From the NCBI RefSeq assembly GCF_963665445.1, contig NZ_OY762276.1, forward strand, positions 3,838,601 through 3,902,600: a DNA stretch of 64,000 bases. The letters are read 5' to 3'. The notes under the pieces are model-generated. The model was not told the origin of the DNA. It ran no database searches and saw only the letters and a list, made by a program, of their open reading frames with translations. Positions 44,226 to 52,604 of the stretch are shown here, one piece after another; the first letter of the stretch is position 1, and every line of letters starts with the position of its first letter. A program made the position numbers and the translations under genes. Source of the stretch: an uncultured Desulfobulbus sp. Lineage in GTDB: Bacteria > Desulfobacterota > Desulfobulbia > Desulfobulbales > Desulfobulbaceae.

Positions 44226-45443
44226 GTGACTGCAGAAATCATCACCGTAAAAACTGATGGAACACTCTCTGTTCCCGAAAACCCCATCATTCCCTTCATC
44301 GAAGGAGACGGAACCGGGCCGGATATCTGGGCGGCTACCCAGAAGGTGCTCGATGCTGCAGTTGCCCGCAGTTACAACGGATCCCGCGCCATCGAATGGC
44401 TGGAAATCCTTGCTGGAGAAAAGGCCTTTGCGACCACCGGCGAATGGCTCCCCAAGGCCACGGTCGAGGCACTGAAAAAATACATGGTCAGCATCAAGGG
44501 CCCCTTGACCACTCCGGTCGGCGAGGGCATGCGCAGCCTGAATGTCACCCTTCGCCAGGTCCTTGATCTCTATGCCTGTGTCCGTCCGGTACGCTATTAT
44601 CAGGGTGTGGTTTCTCCGGTGAAGAATCCCGAACAGGTGGACATGATCATCTTTCGGGAAAACACCGAGGATGTCTATGCCGGCATCGAATGGCAGGCCG
44701 GCACCGAAAAGGCCAACCGGGTCATTGAATTTCTCCGCAATGAGATGGGGGCCTCGGTACGCGACAACTCCGGCATCGGTATCAAACCGATCTCCGAATT
44801 CGGCACCAAACGACTGGTGCGCAAGGCCATCCAGTATGCCCTTGATGCGGGCCGCGATTCCGTGACCCTGGTCCACAAGGGCAATATCATGAAGTTCACC
44901 GAGGGCGCCTTCCGCAACTGGGGCTATGAGTTGGCGGTCGAGGAATTCGGCGAGCTGACCATCACCGAAGCCGCTCTGTGGGAGCAGCACAACGGCGTCG
45001 TGCCCGAGGGAAAAATCGTGATCAAGGATCGCATCGCCGACGCCATGTTCCAACAGATCCTGCTCCGTCCCAACGAGTATTCCGTCCTGGCCATGCCCAA
45101 CCTCAACGGAGATTACATGTCGGATGCCCTTGCCGCCCAGGTCGGTGGCCTGGGAATGGCTCCCGGCGCCAACATCGGCGACGGCGTGGCCATGTTTGAA
45201 GCCACCCACGGCACCGCCCCCAAGTATGCCGGTTTGGATAAGGTCAATCCCGGCTCCCTGTTGCTCTCCGGGGTCATGCTCCTGGATTACATCGGCTGGA
45301 AGGAGGCGGCGGCCCTGATCCAGACGGCGATGGAAAAAACGATTTCCAAAAAGACCGTCACCTATGACCTGGCGCGTCTCATGGACGGGGCAACCGAGCT
45401 TTCCTGCTCCGCATTCGGCAGCGCGATCATCAACAACATGTAA
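44226..45443 (+). CDS. icd: Isocitrate dehydrogenase, NADP-type
   Basis: A 405-residue isocitrate dehydrogenase that makes 2-oxoglutarate. Substrate-binding serine and arginines are in [27 protein letters not shown] (only parts quoted: [11 protein letters not shown]). [15 protein letters not shown] is the phosphorylation-loop/substrate stretch, and [19 protein letters not shown] the cofactor region. AAGGAG lies 6 nt before a GTG at 44226, so I use that start; the frame extends to 44202. A TTGACG-N17-TATAGT promoter lies upstream. It is followed 2 nt after its stop by the comF-like frame, so the two are probably co-transcribed. Length is typical for the bacterial NADP enzyme. Confidence 0.96.
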   Translation: MTAEIITVKTDGTLSVPENPIIPFIEGDGTGPDIWAATQKVLDAAVARSYNGSRAIEWLEILAGEKAFATTGEWLPKATVEALKKYMVSIKGPLTTPVGEGMRSLNVTLRQVLDLYACVRPVRYYQGVVSPVKNPEQVDMIIFRENTEDVYAGIEWQAGTEKANRVIEFLRNEMGASVRDNSGIGIKPISEFGTKRLVRKAIQYALDAGRDSVTLVHKGNIMKFTEGAFRNWGYELAVEEFGELTITEAALWEQHNGVVPEGKIVIKDRIADAMFQQILLRPNEYSVLAMPNLNGDYMSDALAAQVGGLGMAPGANIGDGVAMFEATHGTAPKYAGLDKVNPGSLLLSGVMLLDYIGWKEAAALIQTAMEKTISKKTVTYDLARLMDGATELSCSAFGSAIINNM

Positions 45444-45445
45444 CC

Positions 45446-46192
45446 GTGGCCCGCGGGCGGATGTCTCTGCTTGGAGCCATCCAGGACCTCCTGTTTCCGC
45501 CACTTTGCCTGGGTTGCTCGCGGCGGCTGGATCATTCCCGGCCGCCGCTTTTCTGTAGCGACTGTCGCGCGCAACTGGTCTTCATCACCTCCCCGCGCTG
45601 TCCCTGCTGCGGCGTTCCCTACACCAGCGGTGTTGATCACCTCTGTGGCGACTGCCTGGGCAAGCACAATCATTTCGACCTGGCCCGATCCCTGCTCCTC
45701 TACCGCCCGCCTGCGGACAAGCTCATCCTTGGCTTGAAATTCGGCGGGCAACTCAGCGGACTGCACACTCTCAGCACCCTCACCAAATCCTCACCGGCCG
45801 TTCTTGACCTGACCCCTCCGGACTACCTCATCCCCGTGCCCCTACATGGCAAGCGTCTCCGCCAGCGTGGCTATAACCAGTCGGCCCTGCTAGCCCGGGG
45901 ATGTTTTCCCCAATGGAAAAGCAAACTGCGCCTTGATCTGTTGAGCAGAGATCGACACACCCCGCCCCAATCGCACCTGAGCGGCAAAGAGCGGCGGCAA
46001 AACCTCAAGGGGGCATTCTCCCTTGATGGACGCACTGACCTTGACGGCAAGACAGTGCTGTTGATCGACGATGTCCTGACCACCGGAAGCACGGTCAACG
46101 AGTGCGCCAAAATACTCCGCAGCAAAGGGGCCGGACGCATTGAAGTGTTTACCCTGGCGCGCAGTCTTGCCCAGGCAACGTCACAGCCTTAA
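45446..46192 (+). CDS. ComF-family phosphoribosyltransferase-like protein
   Basis: A protein of about 243-248 residues. The N-terminal zinc-ribbon part has four CxxC-type pairs (CLGC, CSDC, CPCC and CGDC). The C-terminal PRTase-fold domain has the phosphate-binding motif LLIDDVLTTGSTVNEC. ComF proteins help DNA uptake in naturally competent bacteria and are otherwise of unknown function. The start may be GTG 45446 or ATG 45461. It is 3 nt from the icd stop. Terminator-like sequence follows but points mainly to the minus strand. Competence genes are not visible here. Confidence 0.88.
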   Translation: MARGRMSLLGAIQDLLFPPLCLGCSRRLDHSRPPLFCSDCRAQLVFITSPRCPCCGVPYTSGVDHLCGDCLGKHNHFDLARSLLLYRPPADKLILGLKFGGQLSGLHTLSTLTKSSPAVLDLTPPDYLIPVPLHGKRLRQRGYNQSALLARGCFPQWKSKLRLDLLSRDRHTPPQSHLSGKERRQNLKGAFSLDGRTDLDGKTVLLIDDVLTTGSTVNECAKILRSKGAGRIEVFTLARSLAQATSQP

Positions 46193-46213
46193 ACATGCGC
46201 GCCAACGACCGCT

Positions 46214-46255
46214 AAAAAAAAAACGGCCCCCGCAGAAATATCCGCGAGGGCCGTT
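46214..46255 (-). terminator. Terminator of the YcbK-like gene
   Basis: AACGGCCC (46222-46229) pairs with GGGCCGTT (46248-46255) with further CGC/GCG pairing. The minus-strand transcript would end in a run of about nine T's (complement of the A-run at 46214-46223). It may also halt plus-strand comF transcription. Confidence 0.8.
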
Positions 46256-46395
46256 CCTATGTATGCAGCCGCTCACCCCACAGCCGATTTTGGACAGAAG
46301 GTCACATCAGATTAGGCCTAGTCAGGCAACAGGCCATCTCTGAAGCGAGACGCCCTTAAAGGTCGATCTCGAGTTGTTCTGCGCAAACAGTCCCG

Positions 46396-46959
46396 TTACC
46401 AGGTCCGATAGATGCCCGTGTCCAGATGGACAAAATCGGATTTGGGATAGTAGCCCACACCACCGGTCTGCATGTTCATCGCGCATTGGCGAATATGGCT
46501 CAAGCTGACCCCGGGCAACGAAATATCGATCGCCTTGCCCTGCATGTGCAGGCTGTGGCCGGCGACGCCCGATTTGGTGCGGGCCAACTTGCGGTTGGTC
46601 TGGGGAGATCGGAAGGCGGAAACAACCTTGTAGGGCCCCTTTGTTCCCATCTCCTGCTGCACGACCCAAAGGATATCGAGCAACTTTGGATCCATGCGAT
46701 GGATCTGGCCTGTCTGGTAATCTCGAAGGAAGGCATTGATCTGGGCAAGCGCCCTCGGGTCATACGAATTTCCTGTACCGTACCTGACGGTCAGCTCTTT
46801 TTGCGCCCGCACATGGTACAGCGAGATGGAACGCTTTTTGGCAACCTTGGCCGAGCAGATATCGGCAATGGACAGTGTGGCGAGCCCGGCAAGGGCCTGG
46901 GTGGAATGAATGAGAAACGAACGACGGGTCGAATGAAGAATTGTTTTTTCTGGAACCAT
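46396..46959 (-). CDS. Tat-exported YcbK/peptidase M15 (DUF882) protein
   Basis: A 187-residue protein with a twin-arginine signal (STRRSFLIHSTQALAG) ending near residue 33, then a DUF882/YcbK domain related to peptidase M15 and D,D-carboxypeptidases. Metal-ligand-type residues are in GHSLHMQGKAIDISL and DFVHLDTG. It probably trims peptidoglycan or links to the outer envelope in the periplasm. ATG 46959 was chosen because the twin-arginine motif follows it at the proper distance; the upstream frame (to 47064) has no coding sense. Terminated by the hairpin at 46214. Confidence 0.9.
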   Translation of the reverse strand: MVPEKTILHSTRRSFLIHSTQALAGLATLSIADICSAKVAKKRSISLYHVRAQKELTVRYGTGNSYDPRALAQINAFLRDYQTGQIHRMDPKLLDILWVVQQEMGTKGPYKVVSAFRSPQTNRKLARTKSGVAGHSLHMQGKAIDISLPGVSLSHIRQCAMNMQTGGVGYYPKSDFVHLDTGIYRTW

Positions 46960-47367
46960 TATTCTCTTTGTGTTTGGGCCTTTCAATTTTATCCTTGATG
47001 GACAAACTCGTACACCCACGCTGAGTGGTTGCAGCCTTGATACTTGACTCGCACTGCACCGCAAAAATGGCTTGGCGGCTCACAACACGTTGTTTTCAAT
47101 ATCATGTTGTGCTCAACCTGAGCCCTGCGAGCTCTCAAAATTGTCGTCCTCGTAAAAAGCCTCGAGAACGACGTTTCGCGCTTCGTAACCAACTGATTTC
47201 ACGATATGTGATTTTCAGGTTTTTGACTTGTTACGAAGCCGTCAAAATTGGCAGTCATTAAAATGGAAAGAGCCAGCATTGTCAAGGCCTTGAGCTCGAG
47301 TTGCCCGGTCGTTTGTTTTTTTCACTCTATCTTTTCAGCACGTTAGCCCAATAATTATTTTTAGATC
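46960..47367 (+). other. Intergenic region holding repeat copy 7
   Basis: About 400 bases. Apart from the dispersed repeat at 47141-47244 I see no gene or RNA. Short open frames here lack domains and ribosome binding sites. Confidence 0.4.
47141..47244 (-). repeat. Dispersed TIR repeat, copy 7 (reverse orientation)
   Basis: Starts TTGTCGTCCTCGTAAAAAGC, then CTCGAGAACGACGTTTCGCG, CTTCGTAACC and CTGATTTCACGATATGTGAT, and ends TTTTTGACTTGTTACGAAGC. It is close to a full-length reverse-complement copy. Confidence 0.9.
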
Positions 47368-47856
47368 ATGCTAACACGGCAACATAGGGAAGCTAAATTT
47401 TGTATTATCTCAGGCGGACAGACAGGTGCGGACCTGGCCGCACTCGATGCCGCCATCGCCCTGGGGATTCCCCATGGAGGCTGGCTCCCCAGAGGACGCA
47501 AAACCGAAGCAGGACCGCTTCCCCCCAGCTACCGCCTGCAGGAGCACCACTCGCCGCGCTACCGCGATCGAACGGAAAAAAATATTCTCGCAGCCGATGC
47601 CACCCTGATCTGTTCCTTCGGGCCACTCAGTGGCGGCTCCGCACTGACCGAGGCCCTGGCCATTCGCCACGATCGTCCGGTTTTCCATATCGACTTCGAA
47701 CATGCTTCCCCGCAGGCCGCGGCAACGCGCGTAGAACAGTGGCTTGCCCGGGTACAGCCGACGACCCTGAATGTGGCCGGACCGCGAGCCAGTAACGATG
47801 CCCGTATTTATCAGGCGGTGTATGCGTTGATGACCGCTGTTCGCTGGCCGAGATAG
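47368..47856 (+). CDS. Putative molybdenum carrier / LOG-like protein
   Basis: A 162-residue protein of the family annotated as putative molybdenum carrier, with a Rossmann/LOG-like fold. It starts FCIISGGQTGADLAALDAAI and has GGWLPRGRKTEAG, NILAADATLICS and SGGSALTEALAI. The relation to molybdenum cofactor binding comes from structural work on related proteins and remains weak for individual members. No molybdopterin-synthesis gene lies nearby. ATG 47368 lacks a strong ribosome binding site. It stands alone between two repeat copies. Confidence 0.8.
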   Translation: MLTRQHREAKFCIISGGQTGADLAALDAAIALGIPHGGWLPRGRKTEAGPLPPSYRLQEHHSPRYRDRTEKNILAADATLICSFGPLSGGSALTEALAIRHDRPVFHIDFEHASPQAAATRVEQWLARVQPTTLNVAGPRASNDARIYQAVYALMTAVRWPR

Positions 47857-47919
47857 GGTCTTGTCATTTGCTGCTCGACAGAGCCTGTGCGCCGCACTAC
47901 CTTGTTCGATAGTCTTTTT

Positions 47920-48020
47920 TAACGTTCTCGTAAAAAGCCCCGTGAACGGCGTTTCGCTCTTGGTCACGTACGAATTTCACACGACCTCACCTTCAGGTCT
48001 CTCCCTTTTTACGAGTCATT
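47920..48020 (-). repeat. Dispersed TIR repeat, copy 8 (reverse orientation)
   Basis: Starts AACGTTCTCGTAAAAAGCCC, then CGTGAACGGCGTTTCGCTCT, AATTTCACACG and CTTCAGGTCT, and ends CCCTTTTTACGAGTCATT. Both termini carry the inverted CTCGTAAAAAG/CTTTTTACGAG pair. It lies 34 bases upstream of the TrhA-like start. Confidence 0.88.
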
Positions 48021-48053
48021 TTTTAATCCGTCTCTCTTTTGGGAGCCATAACC

Positions 48054-48710
48054 ATGCAACAACCTCCTTCCCCCTCCTACAGCCGTGGCGAAGAGTTGGC
48101 CAACACCCTCACCCATGGCCTGGGAACCGCTCTGGCCCTGAGCGGACTCGTGCAGATGGTGCTAGTCTCCTCCTGGTACGGCACGGCCCGTGATATTGTC
48201 AGCAGCGCCCTCTACGGATCCACCCTTGTTTTGCTCTACCTGGCCTCAACCCTCTATCATGCGGTGCAGCGGCCAGAGGCAAAAAAAATCCTGCGCATCG
48301 TCGATCACTCCGCCATACTGCTGCTGATTGCCGGCACCTATACCCCCTTTACCCTCATCAGCCTGCACGGCCCATGGGGCTGGAGCCTTTTCGGCACCAT
48401 CTGGGGGCTGGCCCTGTTGGGCATCATCCTTGAGATCACCAGCCTTCGCCGTCTGCGATTCCTGCTCATCGGCCTGTATCTGGTCATGGGATGGGCCGTG
48501 GTCGTTGCGGTGAAGCCAATGCTGAGCCACGTCGCCCCCTCCGGCCTCTGGCTGCTGCTCGCCGGAGGACTGTGCTATACCGGCGGCCTCGTCTTTTATC
48601 TCTGGAAACGGCTCCCCTACCACCATGCAATCTGGCATCTCTTTGTGCTCGCGGGATCCGTGCTTCACTACTGTTCTATCTATTGCGATGTACTCCCCCA
48701 TGCGGCCTAG
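48054..48710 (+). CDS. TrhA/hemolysin III-family membrane protein
   Basis: A 218-residue, seven-transmembrane protein of the hemolysin III/YqfA/TrhA family, distantly related to PAQR receptors. Conserved residues are SRGEELANTLTHGLG at the N-terminus, STLYHAV in segment 2, DHSAILLLIAGTYTPFTL in segment 3, and YHHAIWHLFVLAGSVLHYCS at the end. In E. coli it influences membrane lipid or energy homeostasis; hemolysin activity is not established for most members. GGGAG lies 8 nt before ATG 48054, which decides the start over 48039. It is followed 20 nt later by an SRPBCC gene. Confidence 0.93.
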   Translation: MQQPPSPSYSRGEELANTLTHGLGTALALSGLVQMVLVSSWYGTARDIVSSALYGSTLVLLYLASTLYHAVQRPEAKKILRIVDHSAILLLIAGTYTPFTLISLHGPWGWSLFGTIWGLALLGIILEITSLRRLRFLLIGLYLVMGWAVVVAVKPMLSHVAPSGLWLLLAGGLCYTGGLVFYLWKRLPYHHAIWHLFVLAGSVLHYCSIYCDVLPHAA

Positions 48711-48730
48711 CCGATTCTTTCAGTGAGACC

Positions 48731-49183
48731 ATGCCCATCATGCCAACGACCCCTTTGCAGGCCACCGATTCGACGCTTCTCGCCACCTCGCCCGAACGCA
48801 TTTGGCCGGTTTTAGCCGATATCAACCGCTATCCCCAGTGGTGGCCCGCCACATTTTTTCTCCGGGTTTCGCCCGCGCCCACCGGCCTGATCGGCAGTGA
48901 GCTGCATCTCCGCCCCATGGGGGCACGTCCCTTTACCTGCCGGGTGGTCCAGGCCTATGAGCCGCACCGCATCGATCTCGAATATATCGGTTCCTTCATC
49001 ACCGGCAATGCACAGTGGTTGCTCGAACCCGAATCCGAGGGAACCCGCGTCAGTTATGTGGTTGATGTCGTCGCCCACGGCATCATGGTTGCCCTGGCCG
49101 CGAGGATGATCAACCTGTCCGCGGTTCACTCGTCCTCCATGGAGAAAGTTTTTCGAGGGTTACACAAAAGGGTTCTTGGCTGA
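48731..49183 (+). CDS. SRPBCC-family (START-like) protein
   Basis: A 150-residue SRPBCC-like ligand-binding protein. The N-terminus (LLATSPERIWPVLADINRYP and WWPATFFLRV) and the C-terminal helix (SSMEKVFRGLHKRVLG) match the polyketide-cyclase/dehydrase subgroup. Such proteins bind hydrophobic ligands in a deep cavity; no catalytic residue can be named. The longer reading frame begins inside the preceding gene, so I start at ATG 48731. It is 20 nt downstream of the TrhA-like gene and probably co-transcribed. Confidence 0.82.
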   Translation: MPIMPTTPLQATDSTLLATSPERIWPVLADINRYPQWWPATFFLRVSPAPTGLIGSELHLRPMGARPFTCRVVQAYEPHRIDLEYIGSFITGNAQWLLEPESEGTRVSYVVDVVAHGIMVALAARMINLSAVHSSSMEKVFRGLHKRVLG

Positions 49184-49260
49184 ATGCGAAAAAGCCGTGC
49201 ACCACACGGCGTTTTGCAAGGCTTTTGCTTCATTGATCCGTGTTTTTGTGTTACCAATAA

Positions 49261-49345
49261 AGATGACTTTGTAAAAAGCCAAAACCTGAAAATCACATCA
49301 CGTGAAATCAGCGAGTTACGAAGCGCGAAACGTTCATTGCGGCGC
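49261..49345 (+). repeat. Dispersed TIR repeat, copy 9 (3'-truncated)
   Basis: Starts AGATGACTTTGTAAAAAGCC, then AAAACCTGAAAATCACATCA, CGTGAAATCAGCGAGTTACG and AAGCGCGAAACGTTCATTGC. The right terminus is replaced by unrelated sequence before the HDOD ATG at 49372. Confidence 0.88.
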
Positions 49346-49371
49346 ATGCCCCAACCTTACCCTGACATCCC

Positions 49372-50211
49372 ATGGCCACCCAACAAGCCTTTGTTGAAAC
49401 CCTGCGCACCTATCTGGAATCAGAACGGTTGACGCTACCGGTTTTCAATCCCATTACCCTGCGGGTCCAACAGGAGTTGGTCAAAAAAGAGCCGAACTTT
49501 TCCAAAGTCGAAAAACTCATCCGCGCCGACCAGTCCCTGTCGAGCAACATCGTCAACATTGCCAACTCGCCCATCTTTCGCGGACTTTTACCGGTCAGCA
49601 CCGTCAAGGCCGCGATTGTGCGCCTCGGCATCACCGAGGTGGCGCGTATCGCCTTTACCGACATCAACAAAAAAATTTTTACCTGCCGCGACGCCCAGAT
49701 CGATGCGATCATGAAGAAGTTGTGGCAGCATTCCCTGGGCTGTGCCTTTGCCGCGGGCATGCTCTCCAAGCACTTGGATTTCGGCGTCATGCAGCATGAG
49801 GCCTTTTCTGCGGGACTCTTCCACGATATCGGCAAGCTGCTCATTCTCAAGGTGCTTGCCGAAAAAAAGAAGAACAACAAGACACTGGCCGTTTCCGAAG
49901 ACATTCTGACGGGAGCCATGGACCTGTTGCACACCGAACAGGGCGATCATCTGCTGCGCCAGATACAGATGCCGGAGGTCTTTGCCATCATTGCCCGCGA
50001 CCATCATATGGAGGAATATGATCGGGACAATTATCTCCTGGTCCTCGTTCGCATGGCCAATCACATCTGCCACGCCCTCGGCATAGGCCTCAAAGAAGAA
50101 CTCGAGATGCCCCTTGTCCGCCGCCCCGAGGCCGTCCAGCTGCGTCTCGTGCACTCCGATCTGGAAGAGATCGAAAAATTTCTCCAAAGCACAGCCGGAC
50201 TGTTCGACTGA
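49372..50211 (+). CDS. HDOD-domain protein
   Basis: A 279-residue single-domain HDOD protein. The HDOD fold spans about residues 20-215 (LRVQQELVKKEPNFSKVEKL, DQSLSSNIVNIANSP, and HDIGKLLILKVLAEKKK). The HD pair is in FSAGLFHDIGKL, but HDOD proteins generally lack phosphodiesterase activity and act as signalling or scaffold modules in chemotaxis, motility or stress. No partner domain or neighbour fixes its pathway. A repeat copy ends about 25 nt upstream of ATG 49372 and occupies the position of the promoter or leader. It converges on the Ehr-like operon. Confidence 0.9.
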   Translation: MATQQAFVETLRTYLESERLTLPVFNPITLRVQQELVKKEPNFSKVEKLIRADQSLSSNIVNIANSPIFRGLLPVSTVKAAIVRLGITEVARIAFTDINKKIFTCRDAQIDAIMKKLWQHSLGCAFAAGMLSKHLDFGVMQHEAFSAGLFHDIGKLLILKVLAEKKKNNKTLAVSEDILTGAMDLLHTEQGDHLLRQIQMPEVFAIIARDHHMEEYDRDNYLLVLVRMANHICHALGIGLKEELEMPLVRRPEAVQLRLVHSDLEEIEKFLQSTAGLFD

Positions 50212-50283
50212 TCAGCGCGTCACAGTCCGAGCAATACCCGTCGCCCTGCCCCCTCTTCTGTAGTTTCGCCGCAACAGGATCTT

Positions 50284-51030
50284 TCACCTTTTGAAAAAGG
50301 CCAGCAGGGCGTGCAGGGTGGTCATCGGATGGGGTGGGCAGCCGGGAATATAGAGGTCAACCGGTACCAGGGAGGAGAGGTCGCCCACAATCTGCTCGGA
50401 TCCATGAAAGGGCCCCCCGGAGATGGAGCAACAGCCGCTGGCAATGACCACCTTGGGCGCAGGCACTGCCGCATAGGTCTCCAGCAGGGCGGTCTTCATG
50501 TTGCGGGTGATCGGGCCGGTCACATGGATGCCGTCGGCATGGCGGGGAGAGGCGACAAAATCGATGCCGAAACGGGAAAGATCAAAAAAGGGCGTGTTGA
50601 GCACGTTGGTATCCGCTTCACAGGCGTTGCAACCGCCAGCGGACACCTGACGCAGCTGCAGGGAACGGCCAAACAATTTCTTGAAATGGGCCTTGCTGTG
50701 TGCGGCAAGATCGGGCAGGGTTCCACCGGTGATCAGATCCTCGCGGTTGGCCGCCCCAAGTTCGAAGCAAGAGCTGAAACGGACAAAGGCGCCTTGGGCC
50801 ACTTGGGCACAGAGACCGCAAAAGGTGCATCGCCCCAGATCGATTTTTTTCTCGTCGGCAAGGATAGCCTCCTGCGGACAGAGTTCGGCGCATTGGCGGA
50901 CAATGGCCGGATCGCAGTCGCGGTTGATCTCCGGCATCCCGCGAAACCGCGAATACAACTCTACCGGCCTTTTGGGGTAGCCGTTGGTTCGATACCCCTG
51001 TTCCAGTCTGTTTCCGATCACCTTCAGCAT
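50284..51030 (-). CDS. Ehr-like small subunit (ferredoxin/NuoB-like fusion)
   Basis: A 248-residue protein joining an N-terminal ferredoxin domain to a NuoB/HycG-like small subunit. C39, C47 and C51 and C68, C71 and C74 lie in the ferredoxin part; the last cysteine of the second motif is replaced by alanine (CGLCAQVAQ), so probably one [4Fe-4S] cluster remains. The NuoB-like part has GGCNACEAD (C134, C137), SGCCSISGG and PGCPPHP, giving the proximal cluster. AGAGGACAAG precedes the ATG. It is the last gene of the six-gene complex and would take electrons toward the large subunit. It corresponds to HyfI/EhrS. Confidence 0.88.
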   Translation of the reverse strand: MLKVIGNRLEQGYRTNGYPKRPVELYSRFRGMPEINRDCDPAIVRQCAELCPQEAILADEKKIDLGRCTFCGLCAQVAQGAFVRFSSCFELGAANREDLITGGTLPDLAAHSKAHFKKLFGRSLQLRQVSAGGCNACEADTNVLNTPFFDLSRFGIDFVASPRHADGIHVTGPITRNMKTALLETYAAVPAPKVVIASGCCSISGGPFHGSEQIVGDLSSLVPVDLYIPGCPPHPMTTLHALLAFFKR

Positions 51031-51092
51031 CTTGTCCTCTCCTCTCTCTTGTCCATCCCCTTGCCCACCTGTCCCTGTCCCGGCCTGTCCAT

Positions 51093-52604
51093 TTAGAGGT
51101 CAAAGCCGCAGTAACTGAGGTTGAAACTCTTGTTACACAAGGGAAAATCGGAAATTTCCTGGTTGCGCAGCGCCATGGCCAGTCCTGTCCAGTTGTGGAA
51201 CGAAGGGTCCTTCACCTTGTAGCGGATGAGCCTGCCCTCATCGTCGGTCAGCAGGCAATGGGCCACCTCCCCCCGCCAGCCTTCATTGATGCTCACCACA
51301 AAACTTGATGGGGCCAGCGGCTGTTGTCCGCCCCAGGTCGACTGCTCGGTGTCCGCATCCATGGCCAGCAAGGCCTCGATCAGAGCAAGGGAGTGGATGA
51401 TCTCCTCGTTGCGGACCATGGCCCGGCTGTACACATCGCCATTGGTGACCTGATTGATGTGGGCCGGGAGCTGATTGTAGAGCTCGATCGGAAAACTGGC
51501 ACGCACGTCGTAGTCCAGGCCGGATGCCCGCCCGCAGTAGCCCACCAGCCCCAGTTGGGCCGCGACTTCCCGGCTGACCGTTCCTGTGTTTTCAAACCGG
51601 CCCAGCACCGTGTGGGCGGAAAAGAGCAGGTCGCTGACATGGACGATCTCCGGGCGCAGTTCCTTGAGCTTCGCCGCGATGATGGTACGTTGTTCCGCAC
51701 CCATGGCCTGGGTCACGCCGCCGGGCCGCAGCAGACTCTTGCCGAATCGGTTGCCGCAGAGGGTCAGCAGCAGGTTGAGGAATTCACCGCGTATACGCCC
51801 GAAATAGGCTGCCGGAGGATTGAAGGCAACATCTCCGCTGAGCGCACCGAGATCACCAATATGATTGGCAATCCGCTCAAGCTCAAGCGCAATCGTCCTC
51901 ACGACTCGCCCCCCTGCGCCTACCTCCAGGCCGGCCAGGGCTTCGACCGCCTGGCAGCAGCAGAGATTATGGCCGATGGTGGTATCCCCGGCAATGGCCT
52001 CACAGATCACCGGCCACCTTGATTGCGCCACTCTCGGCAAGAGTTGCTCCACGCCCCGATGCTGGTAGCCCAGCTGAATCTCGAGATGGAGCACCTCTTC
52101 CCCGGCGCACTGAAAACGGAAATGGCCCGGTTCGATGATGCCGGCATGCACCGGTCCGACCCCCACCTCATGGATCGACTCGCCTTCCACCCGGAAATAG
52201 GGATAGTTGCCGGGAATATCCTCCCCGTAGTCGTTGGCGAACACATCTTCCCTGCCAGCGAGATTGGGGTGGTAGCGCACCATCTTCAGCCAGGGATGCC
52301 CCAGGGGGCGCAGTCCGTACTGCTCGGCGATCTCCCGCTCAAACATGCTGAATTTGGCCCCACCCAGCAGGGTGAGCGAACGAAACTCCTCCTCGACCAC
52401 GGTTTCCACCACATAGAGGCCGTTGTTGCGCAAAACCGCCAGCAACCGGGTTTCGCCGTCACTCTCGTAGGCAAAAAGATGGACGATATACCCCTCGTAA
52501 TGGACAAAATCGCTGAGCATCTGAGAAAATTTCGTCAGGGGCAGACAGGGAATCGTGTTGCGGGCAATGCACTGGCCGTTGCTGATCTGCAAAAAATTAT
52601 CCAT
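51093..52604 (-). CDS. Ehr-like large subunit without NiFe-ligand cysteines
   Basis: A 503-residue protein matching a fused NuoC-NuoD/HyfG-type hydrogenase large subunit. The N-terminal NuoC-like part ends near residue 125. In NiFe hydrogenases the L1 motif reads CGIC; here the aligned stretch is AGDTTIGH (A205, T208), and the C-terminal DPCxxC is replaced by SFNLSYCGFDL. The metal ligands are therefore missing and it cannot hold a normal NiFe site. This is the pattern described for Ehr (energy-converting-hydrogenase-related) complexes. ATG 52604 with GGAGG 8 nt upstream overlaps the preceding gene by 8 nt. Confidence 0.9.
   Translation of the reverse strand: MDNFLQISNGQCIARNTIPCLPLTKFSQMLSDFVHYEGYIVHLFAYESDGETRLLAVLRNNGLYVVETVVEEEFRSLTLLGGAKFSMFEREIAEQYGLRPLGHPWLKMVRYHPNLAGREDVFANDYGEDIPGNYPYFRVEGESIHEVGVGPVHAGIIEPGHFRFQCAGEEVLHLEIQLGYQHRGVEQLLPRVAQSRWPVICEAIAGDTTIGHNLCCCQAVEALAGLEVGAGGRVVRTIALELERIANHIGDLGALSGDVAFNPPAAYFGRIRGEFLNLLLTLCGNRFGKSLLRPGGVTQAMGAEQRTIIAAKLKELRPEIVHVSDLLFSAHTVLGRFENTGTVSREVAAQLGLVGYCGRASGLDYDVRASFPIELYNQLPAHINQVTNGDVYSRAMVRNEEIIHSLALIEALLAMDADTEQSTWGGQQPLAPSSFVVSINEGWRGEVAHCLLTDDEGRLIRYKVKDPSFHNWTGLAMALRNQEISDFPLCNKSFNLSYCGFDL

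Noticed and set aside
47368-47856. Firm assignment as molybdenum-cofactor carrier
   Set aside because: The family name rests on structural similarity and there are no molybdopterin genes nearby.
48054-48710. Naming the TrhA-like protein a hemolysin
   Set aside because: Hemolysin III is a historical name; the sequence supports only family membership.
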